Assembly (NCBI GenBank): GCA_965230245.1
Contig: OZ246000.1
Location: 1,612,001-1,676,000, forward strand
DNA from: JAGNKE01 sp965230245
GTDB taxonomy: Bacteria; Pseudomonadota; Alphaproteobacteria; Micavibrionales; Micavibrionaceae
Direction of reading: 5' to 3'
DNA length: 64,000 nucleotides
The position numbers and the translations under genes are program-made. The notes beneath the pieces were generated by a model. The model did no database searches, was not told the DNA's origin, and worked only from the letters and a program-made list of their open reading frames with translations. Of this stretch, positions 17,065-26,484 are shown piece by piece. How positions within the stretch are numbered: the stretch's first letter is position 1; each line of letters begins with the position of its first letter.

Positions 17065-19227
17065 ATGACCCCCCGCAGTGCTATCGCTTTAGAACCCAGT
17101 TATGTTGAAGAAAATCTACTCGTTACGAAAACCATTAACCTCCACGGAGACGACCCCGAAGCCAAACGGCAGGAAATCCTTGAATATTTCGACAAAAGCT
17201 TCTCCCTCTACGAAAGCCTGTTCGAATGTCTGAATGGCGACGAAGCCTTTTATGCCCGCGCCAACCCGTTGCGCCATCCGCTCATTTTTTATTACGGCCA
17301 CACTTCCGTTTTCTTCGTCAATAAGCTCAACGTTGCAAAACTGATAAATGAGCGCATCGACCCCAAACTGGAATCCGAGCTGGCCATCGGCGTGGATGAA
17401 ATGTCATGGGACGACCTGAACGAAGCCAATTATGATTGGCCGACCCCTGCGGAAGTAAAGGCCTACCGCGACAAAACCCGCGAACTTGTCACCAACTTCA
17501 TCAAAACCTGCGACGTGACCCTGCCGATCGGCTGGGACAGCCCGCTCTGGGTCGTAATGATGGGGATCGAGCATGAACGCATCCACCTCGAAACCAGTGC
17601 GGTTCTTATGCGCGAATTACCGCTGGACATGGTCAAGCCGCATCCTGTCTGGAGCAATATCTGTAAGGATCGCAGCGGTAACGCCCCCGAAAACGAACTT
17701 TTGCCCGTAAGCGGCGGCAAGCTGACCCTCGGCAAGTCCAAGGACGACCCGTATTACGGCTGGGACAACGAATACGGGACTTACGAAACCGAAATCGACG
17801 ATTTTAAAGCCTCCAAGTATCTTGTCTCGAACAAGGAATACCTCGAATTCGTCGAAGCCAAAGGCTACGAAAACCGCGACTACTGGGACGAGGAGGGCTG
17901 GAACTGGGTGACCTACCGTCAGGCAAAAATGCCCGTCTACTGGCGCAAGGACGGAGAGAAATACAAATATCGCTCCATGCTGGAGGAAATCGACATGCCG
18001 TGGAATTGGCCCGTCGATGTGAACTGCCTTGAAGCCAAAGCCTTCTGCAAGTGGAAGGCCGAAACCACAGGAAAGCCGATCCGCCTACCCACTGAACCCG
18101 AATGGTACAAGCTGCGTGAACTCTGTCATACGGACCAACCGCTCTGGGAAAAAGCTCCAGGCAACATCAATTTAGAGGACGAACTCTCCCCGTGCCCCGT
18201 CAACCGCCACGAGTTTAAGGGCGGGTTCTTCGATATTATCGGCAATTCCTGGCAATGGACGGAAACCCCGATCGACGCGTATGAGGGTTTTGAAGTCCAC
18301 CCGATCTATGATGATTTTTCCACCCCGACCTTTGATGGAAAACACAACGTCTTTAAGGGTGGGACATGGATATCGACTGGAAACTATGCGATCAAGGATT
18401 CCCGCTACGCCTTCCGCCGCCACTTTTTCCAATATTCAGGCATCCGCTATGTCGAGGCAGGCCCGCTCCCCGAACCTGAAATGAACGTCTACGAAACCGA
18501 TGATATGGTCTCGACCTACATCGAATTCCACTATGGCGATACGCATTTCGGCGTGCCGAACTTCCCAGTTACGTGCGCTGCCGAAGCAATCAAGGCGATG
18601 GACGGCCGCAAAACCGAACGCGCCCTCGACATCGGCTGTGCTGCAGGGCGCAGTGCCTTTGAATTCGCAAAAGTCTTCGATCACGTAGACGCGCTCGATT
18701 TCTCCGCACGACTGATACAGGCGCCGACCGCCCTCCAGCAACGCGGCATTCAGCGTTACACCATTCAGGATGAAGGCGAGATCATGTCCTTCAAGGAAAT
18801 CAAAATAGAAGATTTCGGCTACGAAGATGTGAAGGACAAAATCCTGTTCGCACAGGCCGATGCCTGTAACCTGATAGCCAAATATGATGACTATGATTTG
18901 GTCTTCGCCGGAAACCTTCTGGATCGCCTGTACGAGCCAAAGAAGTTTCTTGAGGACATCAAATCCCGCATCCGTCCCGGTGGCTTGCTTGTCCTGACTT
19001 CGCCCTATACCTGGCTGGAAGAATTCACCGAGCGCGAAAAATGGCTTGGCGGTTTCAAGGCCAACACGGGCGAGAATTACACAACCCTTGAAGGGTTACA
19101 GGACGCACTCGCGCCGGAATTCGAAATGCTGGGCAAGCCGAAGGACATCCCCTTTGTCATCCGCGAAACTCGCCGCAAATTCCAGCATACGTTGTCCGAA
19201 ATGACAATCTGGGAAAAGAAAAAGTAA
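17065..19227 (+). CDS. ovoA: 5-histidylcysteine sulfoxide synthase / 4-mercaptohistidine N1-methyltransferase OvoA
   Basis: 720 residues in one chain, the usual bifunctional OvoA. The N-terminal DinB-like part supplies the non-heme iron ligands: His79 in YGHTS and His170-x-x-x-His174 in EHERIHLE. The formylglycine-generating-enzyme-like domain spans about 215-475 (WGWDNEYG-type and RLPTEPEW motifs). The C-terminal class I methyltransferase starts near residue 505 (ALDIGCAAGRSAFEFAK). It oxidatively couples cysteine to histidine and methylates the imidazole in ovothiol A synthesis. The PLP lyase OvoB is not in the window. AGGAAAT precedes the ATG. A methyltransferase-like gene follows closely. 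Confidence 0.93.
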   Translation: MTPRSAIALEPSYVEENLLVTKTINLHGDDPEAKRQEILEYFDKSFSLYESLFECLNGDEAFYARANPLRHPLIFYYGHTSVFFVNKLNVAKLINERIDPKLESELAIGVDEMSWDDLNEANYDWPTPAEVKAYRDKTRELVTNFIKTCDVTLPIGWDSPLWVVMMGIEHERIHLETSAVLMRELPLDMVKPHPVWSNICKDRSGNAPENELLPVSGGKLTLGKSKDDPYYGWDNEYGTYETEIDDFKASKYLVSNKEYLEFVEAKGYENRDYWDEEGWNWVTYRQAKMPVYWRKDGEKYKYRSMLEEIDMPWNWPVDVNCLEAKAFCKWKAETTGKPIRLPTEPEWYKLRELCHTDQPLWEKAPGNINLEDELSPCPVNRHEFKGGFFDIIGNSWQWTETPIDAYEGFEVHPIYDDFSTPTFDGKHNVFKGGTWISTGNYAIKDSRYAFRRHFFQYSGIRYVEAGPLPEPEMNVYETDDMVSTYIEFHYGDTHFGVPNFPVTCAAEAIKAMDGRKTERALDIGCAAGRSAFEFAKVFDHVDALDFSARLIQAPTALQQRGIQRYTIQDEGEIMSFKEIKIEDFGYEDVKDKILFAQADACNLIAKYDDYDLVFAGNLLDRLYEPKKFLEDIKSRIRPGGLLVLTSPYTWLEEFTEREKWLGGFKANTGENYTTLEGLQDALAPEFEMLGKPKDIPFVIRETRRKFQHTLSEMTIWEKKK

Positions 19228-19252
19228 CACGGCAATAAAGAGGAGAAGACCG

Positions 19253-19963
19253 CTGTCTTCCGAAAAACATCTGACGTCATCCCCCGCGCCGTGGGGCAGC
19301 AGGGGGTGGCTCTCATCAGACTCATACATAGCATTCTGGGCAGATATCCTGCGCAATGACCTCTCCGAATACGTCCGGGGCAAACACGTCATTGATATCG
19401 GAGCGGGAAAAGGCAAGCTATGGGAACACGCATTGGCCGAAGGACTAGACGTTAAAAGCCTCACCCTCATAGATCCCGATCTGAATATCTCCGAAACATT
19501 ACATAATGATCCGCGTATAACGGGGTTTAGGGGGAACCTTGAAAACTTTGCCATCTCGACGGCAGACACCGCGTTTTTTAAACAATCATTCCACTTAGTC
19601 TATAAAGCGCTAGGCAAAAAAATCTTCGAGCAACTTCCTGATCATACATTTGTTGTGCTCTACATGCCGCGCGAACCTGATTGGCCGATGTCTCCAGATT
19701 TCAAATCATTGTATGAAAGCAAGGAACTTGATCCCGCAGAGATTGTAGAAGAGAGTGGAAAAACGATTATAAATCAAATGCAATTCGATTACCCTGTTGA
19801 AATGGAACAAGACGAATGGTGCGCTATGCTCAATTCACGCTTCACAACACCACTCTATGACGTGAGCGACAAATTTATAGGAGATGAGATACGTTGGGCG
19901 GAACAAAACCTCCCGCAAACCGTTCGTTTCTCAGATGCGTTAAAATGTTTAATCTTTAAATAA
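19253..19963 (+). CDS. class I methyltransferase-like protein, apparent CTG start
   Basis: The frame encodes VIDIGAGKGKLWE and TLIDPD, the SAM-binding motif I and acidic loop, upstream of the first conventional start codon (TTG at 19433), which would cut off motif I. No ATG, GTG or TTG occurs in frame between the preceding stop and motif I. A strong GAGGAG (19240-19245) lies seven bases before CTG 19253, giving a 236-residue protein. I therefore propose a CTG start. The C-terminal half (YMPREPDWP, DEWCAMLNSRF) is not recognised. It sits 25 bases after ovoA and may belong to the same transcript; the substrate is unknown. Confidence 0.6.
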   Translation: MSSEKHLTSSPAPWGSRGWLSSDSYIAFWADILRNDLSEYVRGKHVIDIGAGKGKLWEHALAEGLDVKSLTLIDPDLNISETLHNDPRITGFRGNLENFAISTADTAFFKQSFHLVYKALGKKIFEQLPDHTFVVLYMPREPDWPMSPDFKSLYESKELDPAEIVEESGKTIINQMQFDYPVEMEQDEWCAMLNSRFTTPLYDVSDKFIGDEIRWAEQNLPQTVRFSDALKCLIFK

Positions 19964-19970
19964 TTAGAAA

Positions 19971-20165
19971 ATGAATATTATCTATTTGATAGCACTGGTC
20001 TTGGGTCTTGTACTGTTCATTCTGTTGAAAAGTCTTTCGATTATCATTCGTTTGATTATTACGGTTGCCGTTGTTCTTGCAATTATTTTTGCAACATCGA
20101 CAATGGCAAAAGAGTCAGCGGGGAATACAAACCTTCCGCAAAGTGCGACCATGTTAGTAAAATAG
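19971..20165 (+). CDS. small hydrophobic membrane protein
   Basis: 64 residues, of which 1-43 are almost continuously hydrophobic (two possible short transmembrane helices split by SLSIIIRLI), followed by a polar tail TMAKESAGNTNLPQSATMLVK. It begins seven bases after the methyltransferase-like gene and ends ten bases before the aldehyde dehydrogenase, so it is probably part of the ovoA operon. No family is recognised. The codon pattern is AT-rich as expected for Ile/Leu/Val-rich sequence. Confidence 0.5.
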   Translation: MNIIYLIALVLGLVLFILLKSLSIIIRLIITVAVVLAIIFATSTMAKESAGNTNLPQSATMLVK

Positions 20166-20175
20166 ATAAGAAGAC

Positions 20176-21540
20176 ATGCCGATACAAAGTGTAAATCCCG
20201 CAACGGAAGACATCTTCGAAACCTTTGAAGCCTATAACGACGTTCATATTGAAACGGCACTACAACGCGCGCATGAGGCGTTTCTGGAGCACAGAAAAAC
20301 TACCTTCGAAGACCGTATGGATGGCATGCGTCAGGCTGCTGAAATCCTCGAAAACGAGGTTGAGGAGCATGCACTTAACATCACCCGCGAAATGGGCAAA
20401 CCTATCGAGCAAGCTAAAGCAGAAGTAAAGAAATGTGCCTCCGTCTGCCGATTCTATGCCGACAACGCCAAGTCTTTATTGGTCGATCACCATGTGCAGG
20501 TCAGCGAAGGGCGGGCCTATATCCGCTACCTTCCGATCGGCCCGATTCTGGCCGTGATGCCGTGGAATTTCCCATACTGGCAAGTCTTCCGCTTTGCCGC
20601 TCCCGCTCTCATGGCGGGCAACACGGGACTTTTGAAACATGCCTCCAACGTACCCAAATGCGCCCTCGCGATAGAAGACGTCCTCCACCGTGCAGGGTTC
20701 GACAACGGCGAATTTCAGACTCTGCTGATCGCCTCGGATAAGGTGAAGTCAATTATTGAAGATGACCGCATCCGCGCTGTCACCCTGACCGGTTCGGAAG
20801 GGGCTGGCCGCGCCGTGGCCGCCGCCGCGGGAAAAGCTATAAAGAAAACCGTCCTCGAACTCGGCGGCAGTGACGCTTTTATCGTCATGCCATCTGCCGA
20901 TATGAACCGCGCCGTAGAGATGGCGGTAAAAGGACGGACCCAAAACACGGGGCAATCATGCATCGCGTCCAAGCGCTTTATCATCCACGCCGATATCTAT
21001 AACGAGTTTAGAGACAAACTCGCCGCGGCCTTTGAAGACCTGAAAATCGGAAACCCCGAAGACCCCGATACGGATATCGGCCCGTTATCAAGCGCACAAA
21101 TCCGTGACGAACTTGATGAACAGGTGCAGAAAACGCTGTCACAAGGCGCAAGACGCATCTGCGGCGCGGAAAAAATAAACGGGAAAGGGTTCTTCTACAA
21201 ACCGGGGCTCATTGAAAATATCCCGATGGAAAGCCCCGCCTATAGTGAAGAATTTTTTGGCCCCGTCGGCCTTCTCTTTGAAGTCGAAAATCTGGACAAT
21301 GCAATCGCGTTGGCAAATGACACGCGCTTCGGGCTCGGCTCCGCTATATTCACAAATGACAACGCCGAAATAGAGCAAGCCGCAAATCAACTTGATGCTG
21401 GTGCAACCTTCGTCAACGACATCACGGCATCCGCGCCGAACCTGCCCTTTGGCGGTGTAAAAGCGTCAGGCTATGGCCGCGAACTCTCGGAAGAGGGCAT
21501 AAAGGAATTCATGAATATCAAAACAATTGTCGTAAAGTAA
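20176..21540 (+). CDS. sad: NAD(P)-dependent succinate-semialdehyde dehydrogenase (Sad/YneI type)
   Basis: 454 residues. It resembles E. coli Sad closely in layout: SINPAT-like start (SVNPATEDIFETFEA), ITREMGKPIEQAKAEVKKCA, the cofactor-site MPWNFPYWQV, LKHASNVPKCAL, catalytic Glu in LELGGSD and catalytic Cys in NTGQSCIASKRF. It oxidises succinate semialdehyde to succinate. The short-chain Sad subgroup (about 455-460 residues) rather than GabD (about 480) fits. It follows the small membrane gene by ten bases. A link with ovothiol metabolism is not obvious; cotranscription is inferred only from spacing. Confidence 0.85.
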   Translation: MPIQSVNPATEDIFETFEAYNDVHIETALQRAHEAFLEHRKTTFEDRMDGMRQAAEILENEVEEHALNITREMGKPIEQAKAEVKKCASVCRFYADNAKSLLVDHHVQVSEGRAYIRYLPIGPILAVMPWNFPYWQVFRFAAPALMAGNTGLLKHASNVPKCALAIEDVLHRAGFDNGEFQTLLIASDKVKSIIEDDRIRAVTLTGSEGAGRAVAAAAGKAIKKTVLELGGSDAFIVMPSADMNRAVEMAVKGRTQNTGQSCIASKRFIIHADIYNEFRDKLAAAFEDLKIGNPEDPDTDIGPLSSAQIRDELDEQVQKTLSQGARRICGAEKINGKGFFYKPGLIENIPMESPAYSEEFFGPVGLLFEVENLDNAIALANDTRFGLGSAIFTNDNAEIEQAANQLDAGATFVNDITASAPNLPFGGVKASGYGRELSEEGIKEFMNIKTIVVK

Positions 21541-21547
21541 GACGGCT

Positions 21548-21572
21548 ATCTTTTTGAAATAAAAAAGATTTT
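21548..21572 (+). terminator. AT-rich hairpin with T-run after the aldehyde dehydrogenase gene
   Basis: ATCTTTTT (21548-21555) and AAAAAGAT (21562-21569) form a perfect 8-base stem with a six-base loop, ending in TTTT. It lies eight bases past the stop codon. The stem is AT-rich, so it would be a weak intrinsic terminator. Confidence 0.35.
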
Positions 21573-21648
21573 CAAAATAGTTTGCGGGGGCTGAAACTCT
21601 TGCCTATGATCGCGCAAAAATGACACGCCGAAGAAAAATCAGAAACCT

Positions 21649-22491
21649 ATGGCCAACGATATTATAAAACACAGATTTGGAATTCGCTCATCCGATATGG
21701 GCAATATCCTCGACAGCATGACAATTCATTTTCAACCAATAAACGAAATTGAAGGAGAACCACGAATTATTGGCTTTGAGGCCTTGGGCAGAAAGCTGAG
21801 TTTCATTGGCGCACAATCGATACATCCGTTTCTGGATGAAATCTATGCTATGGGGCTAAGGCCCGAACTGGAATTGAGAACACTGGAAAAGGCCTGCAAT
21901 TTTCTGATGTGTTGCCAACAGGAAACAGCCCTCTCAAACGAAGATGAACTCTATGTGACCGTCAATTTACATCATGAAACGCTGGCCGAACCGGAACTCG
22001 TTGATGAAATTGAAAAGGCAATTTCAAAATTCCCGTCGGTGCGATCGAATATCCGTTTTGAAATTCTGGAAGAGACATTTCCCGAGGACACGGCCGAAAT
22101 CATCCACAACAATATTAAAGGGTTATTCTCTGCCGGATATAAGCTCTATCTCGATGACTACGGCGACAATCCGGGGCAGGACGAAGAAAGACTGGCGCAA
22201 GTCAAACCGTATATATACGGCATTAAAATAAGCGGATCTTTCTGGGAAATGGATGAAGAGACTCAAAACAGATTAATGGAACACATCACACATCCCGATC
22301 TTTCTGACAAAGTTTTGATCATTGAGGGTATTGAAACGGATGATCAAATGAAAACTCTAGCCTCACTGCGAGAGCGTTTTAGCCCTGAAATTGTCCTTGC
22401 GCAAGGTTGGCATCCGCTTTTAGGCGCAAGTATGCCTGCTGATAAAGCAATAGAGCGTTTAAAAACAGTCCCAACGTCATTAACGCTGTAA
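21649..22491 (+). CDS. EAL-domain protein, probable cyclic-di-GMP phosphodiesterase
   Basis: 280 residues, essentially a lone EAL domain with no sensor. Expected catalytic residues can be placed: Glu in GFEALGR, Asn in VTVNLHH, Glu in FEILEET, the Asp pair in LDDYGDN, Lys in GIKISGS, Glu in EGIETDDQ and Gln in AQGWHP. The loop after the Asp pair departs from the canonical DFGTGYSS, and the Asp that usually follows the Lys is absent, so activity may be reduced. It is cytoplasmic. It stands alone; the start has only a weak ribosome-binding sequence. Confidence 0.75.
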   Translation: MANDIIKHRFGIRSSDMGNILDSMTIHFQPINEIEGEPRIIGFEALGRKLSFIGAQSIHPFLDEIYAMGLRPELELRTLEKACNFLMCCQQETALSNEDELYVTVNLHHETLAEPELVDEIEKAISKFPSVRSNIRFEILEETFPEDTAEIIHNNIKGLFSAGYKLYLDDYGDNPGQDEERLAQVKPYIYGIKISGSFWEMDEETQNRLMEHITHPDLSDKVLIIEGIETDDQMKTLASLRERFSPEIVLAQGWHPLLGASMPADKAIERLKTVPTSLTL

Positions 22492-22515
22492 ACGAAATAA
22501 TAAACTATAAGAATC

Positions 22516-23856
22516 TTAGGCGAACTGCTGCTGTGCGGTACTGACTGCAGGCGTTCCCGTCGTATCAAATTCTATCCCGATAGAAGCTTGTTGCTGAGCA
22601 AGCTCGATACGCTGCGTCGCCAGCCCTTCATCGGCGTGGCTGGCAAAAAATGCGGACGGTTCAACACCGCCAATCTCAATTTTAGCCTGATCACCATCTG
22701 CCAAAGTCACGACTGGCACGCCGCCGTTAATTTCGGAAATATCCATATCGGCAAAACGGCTTGGCGTGGTCTCTCCTGCTCCGGTACCGCCGTTTACGAG
22801 GGCGGCCGTCTCGAAGGACGCAGCTTCGACCATAGAGTCATCCAATGAAGCAAAGCGTGTCCCTGTATCTTCTGTCTCAAGAGCACCGCGCCTATGATGA
22901 TGCGGGCCATGTCGTGGTGATTCTGGCTCTGTCTCGATGATCTGACGTCTGTAAGCACCGGCATATGCTTCAATGCTTTCTTTCATATGCGGGTTGGAAT
23001 TCCCGTCAAAAGCGCCTTCATCAAGCAACCTGTCTACATGACCGATATAGGCTTCGGGATTATCCTCAAACATTTGCCGCGCTTCGGTCGGGGTAATGCC
23101 AAGATCATTTGCCACAACCCGATCCATTTCTGCTGGAAAAGTTTTCAATGCATCCATCATGTCGGGCGTAGGTGTAACACCCGGCTTGTCAATAAGAAGA
23201 GAGGTCGCATGATCTGCATGTGTACTTGGGTCTTCCGCTACGGCAAGAATGCGGTAATCAATAATGGCCTGTGCCATATCATCTTTACCATTCTCTCTAA
23301 GCCAGTTTATGGCGGCTTGGTCGGCTTCGGCTTCCCAGCCCAAGATTGCCATTTCTCGCTGCGCTGGTGTCATACCGGCTGTATTCATATTTTGATTGCA
23401 GTGCGTACCTTCGTGGATACCAATAACACGATCCCAATGATCGTCCCACCCTGGTATTTCCTGTATGTCCTCCAGATCCTGAGCGGAGAAAAGAGGCATA
23501 ATCTCATTTTTGTGGTCAATTTCGTCGAGCTGTCCGTTAACGATACAAAAAGTACCGGTTCCTCCGTCAACTGTATCAAGAGTGAGATTGCCCGCAGCAA
23601 AAGGTCCTCTGGCTAAAGATTGGGCAACAAGCGCACGCATCTGAGCGTCCGTGGCCGAAGACGTATCTATGCCTTGCTCCTCAAACATATCACGTGCTTT
23701 TTGAATATCATCAGGATGAACGCTGCCGGTATTGGCAAAATGCTCTAAATCAAATTCATTGGGATCAATATGAATAACAGGGTCATTAGAAGTTTCTTCG
23801 ACTCCATGTTTGTAGTCGTCTCTGAAAATACTCGCAAAATCGTCGAAAAAGCCCAT
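22516..23856 (-). CDS. large acidic protein with HExxH zinc-metalloprotease motif
   Basis: 446 residues with no signal peptide or membrane segment. His148-Glu149-x-x-His152 (HEGTH) is followed by Glu175-x-x-x-Asp179 (WEAEAD), the spacing and pattern of gluzincin-type zinc peptidases. The region before it (1-145) and the long C-terminal part (about 300-446, rich in Ala, Gly, Thr and acidic residues, with a GPHHHRRG patch) are not recognised. AGGG lies upstream of the ATG. A small lipoprotein gene precedes it on the same strand by 28 bases. It could be an exported effector using a signal I cannot see; that is inference. Confidence 0.6.
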   Translation of the reverse strand: MGFFDDFASIFRDDYKHGVEETSNDPVIHIDPNEFDLEHFANTGSVHPDDIQKARDMFEEQGIDTSSATDAQMRALVAQSLARGPFAAGNLTLDTVDGGTGTFCIVNGQLDEIDHKNEIMPLFSAQDLEDIQEIPGWDDHWDRVIGIHEGTHCNQNMNTAGMTPAQREMAILGWEAEADQAAINWLRENGKDDMAQAIIDYRILAVAEDPSTHADHATSLLIDKPGVTPTPDMMDALKTFPAEMDRVVANDLGITPTEARQMFEDNPEAYIGHVDRLLDEGAFDGNSNPHMKESIEAYAGAYRRQIIETEPESPRHGPHHHRRGALETEDTGTRFASLDDSMVEAASFETAALVNGGTGAGETTPSRFADMDISEINGGVPVVTLADGDQAKIEIGGVEPSAFFASHADEGLATQRIELAQQQASIGIEFDTTGTPAVSTAQQQFA

Positions 23857-23884
23857 TTTCTACCCTAGCTTATTGTTCTTTATT

Positions 23885-24202
23885 TTATGGAAGCCCGATA
23901 TCGGGTGTCCCAACCACTTTTTCACCGTCTTCGGGTTGAAAATCATCCACCCTGGCATCCTCTAAAACCTCTTGCATCTTGTCTTCGGGAATAAGAGGAA
24001 CGACTGTCGTGCCGCCTAGGTTAAAAGTGCCGTTACTCTCTTCTGTTATAGAAAAAGCATCAGACGTGCCTTCTGCACATTCGGACGTATTACAGACGAT
24101 TCTACCATCTTGTTGGGCGGGATCGCCAGCAGTCGCGCAACCAGCTGTAAGCAGAAGCGCGGTAGCAAAAGCAGGACCAAAAAGAACAGTATTTTTAGAC
24201 AT
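23885..24202 (-). CDS. small lipoprotein of unknown function
   Basis: 105 residues with a clear lipoprotein signal: hydrophobic FATALLLTAGC with lipobox LTAGC at about 18-22. The mature part is acidic and contains two further cysteines in VCNTSECAEG that could form a disulfide, then a Pro/Glu/Asp-rich tail. AGGTGAAAA precedes the ATG. It lies just upstream of, and on the same strand as, the HEGTH metalloprotease gene, so the two may be an operon. No family is recognised. Confidence 0.6.
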   Translation of the reverse strand: MSKNTVLFGPAFATALLLTAGCATAGDPAQQDGRIVCNTSECAEGTSDAFSITEESNGTFNLGGTTVVPLIPEDKMQEVLEDARVDDFQPEDGEKVVGTPDIGLP

Positions 24203-24430
24203 TTTTCACCTAGCATAACGTTAGCGTATTTAATTATAAGAGTTTTACAGCTTAAAACGCAAAAAAATAAATAAAAAAACGACCTTTCAGAATGCTGGAA
24301 ACGTGCAAATATACCAACTTCAAGACAAGCTGCTGTTTTAACGTATCAATTTAAGCCCGCCATTGCTAAAAAACACTTGGATATGCTAGAAGCTATGAAG
24401 GTTTAAAAGCAAACACACTGAGGATTGAGC

Positions 24431-24664
24431 ATGTCCGACCCGTTAATTGATTTATTTTCCGATATTTTAGAAGTAGATAGCTCAAAATTGAGCGACGAAA
24501 CATCACCGGATAACACCGCAGAATGGGATAGCCTTGCCGCGATGGACCTGGTCGCAGGCATAGAAGAAAAATTTAACGTCGAACTGACAACCAAAGAAAT
24601 CATGAAAATGTCCTCAATCGGGCTTGCTCGTGAAACCTTAAAAGCCAAGGGCGCAGAGGTTTAG
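24431..24664 (+). CDS. acyl carrier protein
   Basis: 77 residues from ATG 24431 (AGGA seven bases upstream; an in-frame TTG at 24425 is less likely). The phosphopantetheine attachment site is Ser34 in EWDSLAAMDLV, and the helix pattern GIEEKFNVELTTKEIMKM is typical. The EWDSLA context is that of specialised ACPs rather than fatty-acid AcpP (usually DSLD). The FkbH-type gene starts five bases later, so this ACP is very probably its glyceryl acceptor. In the Dlt comparison it takes the place of DltC. Confidence 0.9.
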   Translation: MSDPLIDLFSDILEVDSSKLSDETSPDNTAEWDSLAAMDLVAGIEEKFNVELTTKEIMKMSSIGLARETLKAKGAEV

Positions 24665-24669
24665 TCATT

Positions 24670-26466
24670 ATGGAGAAGAACGCGCAGGCAGATCCGATGC
24701 GTGAAGCGCGTTCCCTCTGGCGTAAATATAGCCGCTCACTGAAAGAGAATTCAGATCTAAGTCATGACATAAAAATAGGTGTCGCAGGCAGTTTTACGGT
24801 TGATAACCTTCTGCCGCATCTCGGCGCATGTCTCTTGCAAAAGGGTTTTACCGCCCCTGATATTGTCGCAGGCCCCTACAATCAACTCCATCAACTCTGC
24901 TTTGATCATAAAAACACGCTGGGTCGCGATGATCTGGAAACAATCATTATCCTCTGGCGCATGGAGGACATCTTTGCCGACGCGCTCGAAGGCGCGCTGG
25001 CACAGGATAAGGGCAGTATGGACACAATCCTTGAAGAAATGTCCCGCCTTATTCAGGCGATTAAAACCCTGCGCTCAAAATTCTCGGGCACAATCATCGT
25101 ATCTACGCCGCCTTACCCCGCGCAGGCGTCTTTCGATGTCCATGATCTCGGCCAATATGCGTCCGGAATGGCGCTCTACCGTGACCTCGCCGAACGTTGG
25201 CAAAACGATCTGGAAGCCGTTGATAACATAAAGGTTTTCGATCTTGCTGGCTTGCTGATGTCTGCGGGTCTGGAGCCTGCGCAGGATCATCGCAAATGGA
25301 TGCTTTACCGCCAGCCGTATACCGAGGCATTCGGCTTTAAAATAGGCACAATCCTCGCGCGCATCATTGCCGCGGGCAAAATCAGCGCAAAGAAATGCAT
25401 TGTTCTGGATGCCGACAATACCATGTGGGGCGGCATCATCGGCGAAGACGGGATTGGGGGCATCGAAATCGGCAACGATTTTCCGGGGCTGGCCTTCCGC
25501 GATTTTCAAAAACATGTCCTGCATTTGCAAAAACAGGGCATCATGCTCGCGATTTCCAGTAAGAATAATGAAGAAGACGTTCTGGACGTGCTCGATAACC
25601 ATGATGCAATGGTACTCAGGCGCGAACATTTCTCGGCCATGGAAATCAACTGGGTTTCAAAGGTCGAGGGCCTAAAAAACATCGCCAAAAAACTCAATAT
25701 CGGCATTGATGCACTGGTGTTCGTTGATGACAACAAAAAGGAAATAGGCGAGGTACAGGAGCGCTTGCCCGAAGTCACCTGTTTCCTTGTCCCTGAAGAA
25801 CTCGCCGACTTTCCGTCGCTACTCAGAAATACGGGGCTTTTCGATATCGGAAACGTGACAAAGGAAGACCGCGCCCGCACACGCATGATGGCCGAAGAAG
25901 CCGCCAGAAAACAGGCCTCCGAAGAAGTCAGCGAAGATGAATTCCGCGCAAGCCTAGGCCTGAAGGTCAAAGTTTTCGAAGTCGAAAACGCGCATATGGC
26001 ACGCACAACGCAACTCATTAACAAAACCAACCAATTCAACGTCACGACAATTCGCCGAAATCAGGACGAGGTCAACGAGATCGCAGCAAGCAATGACGCC
26101 ATTTTGCTCGCAACCGAAATAGAAGACCGCTACGGGGAATATGGTCTGGTCGGCGTCTCGATCCTGCTAAAACGAAAAGGCTCGGACATCTGGGACATTG
26201 ATACCCTCTTGATGTCCTGCCGCGTTTTAGGGCGCGGCGCCGATACCGCATTTATCGCGCAAATCATTGAAGCCGCAAGACAAAACGGCGCTTCCGAAAT
26301 TCGCGGCAAATACATCCCGACACAAAAAAACGCCATGGTTAAAGACCTCTACGAACGTCACGGCTTCGCATATGATGATGCCGCCGATGAATGGGTATTC
26401 AAAGCCGAAAACACAATTGATGTTCCCGAATATATCGACACAAGCCTGACCCGCAGCGGGCAATAA
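24670..26466 (+). CDS. FkbH-like HAD-superfamily glyceryl-ACP synthase
   Basis: 598 residues in the usual FkbH order: an N-terminal SGNH-like domain (about 30-215, starting KIGVAGSFTVDNLL), the HAD core with nucleophile Asp247 and Asp249 in VLDADNTMWGG, SSKNNEEDV and FVDDNKKE, and a C-terminal GNAT-like domain (about 440-580). Characterised FkbH proteins take 1,3-bisphosphoglycerate, remove phosphate and load D-glyceryl onto a partner ACP. The ACP gene is directly upstream and an MBOAT gene follows 18 bases later. The family usually has DxDNTLWGG; Leu to Met is conservative. In the proposed Dlt-like scheme it replaces the DltA ligase. Confidence 0.9.
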   Translation: MEKNAQADPMREARSLWRKYSRSLKENSDLSHDIKIGVAGSFTVDNLLPHLGACLLQKGFTAPDIVAGPYNQLHQLCFDHKNTLGRDDLETIIILWRMEDIFADALEGALAQDKGSMDTILEEMSRLIQAIKTLRSKFSGTIIVSTPPYPAQASFDVHDLGQYASGMALYRDLAERWQNDLEAVDNIKVFDLAGLLMSAGLEPAQDHRKWMLYRQPYTEAFGFKIGTILARIIAAGKISAKKCIVLDADNTMWGGIIGEDGIGGIEIGNDFPGLAFRDFQKHVLHLQKQGIMLAISSKNNEEDVLDVLDNHDAMVLRREHFSAMEINWVSKVEGLKNIAKKLNIGIDALVFVDDNKKEIGEVQERLPEVTCFLVPEELADFPSLLRNTGLFDIGNVTKEDRARTRMMAEEAARKQASEEVSEDEFRASLGLKVKVFEVENAHMARTTQLINKTNQFNVTTIRRNQDEVNEIAASNDAILLATEIEDRYGEYGLVGVSILLKRKGSDIWDIDTLLMSCRVLGRGADTAFIAQIIEAARQNGASEIRGKYIPTQKNAMVKDLYERHGFAYDDAADEWVFKAENTIDVPEYIDTSLTRSGQ

Positions 26467-26484
26467 GCTGGAGAGATCGGGCAA

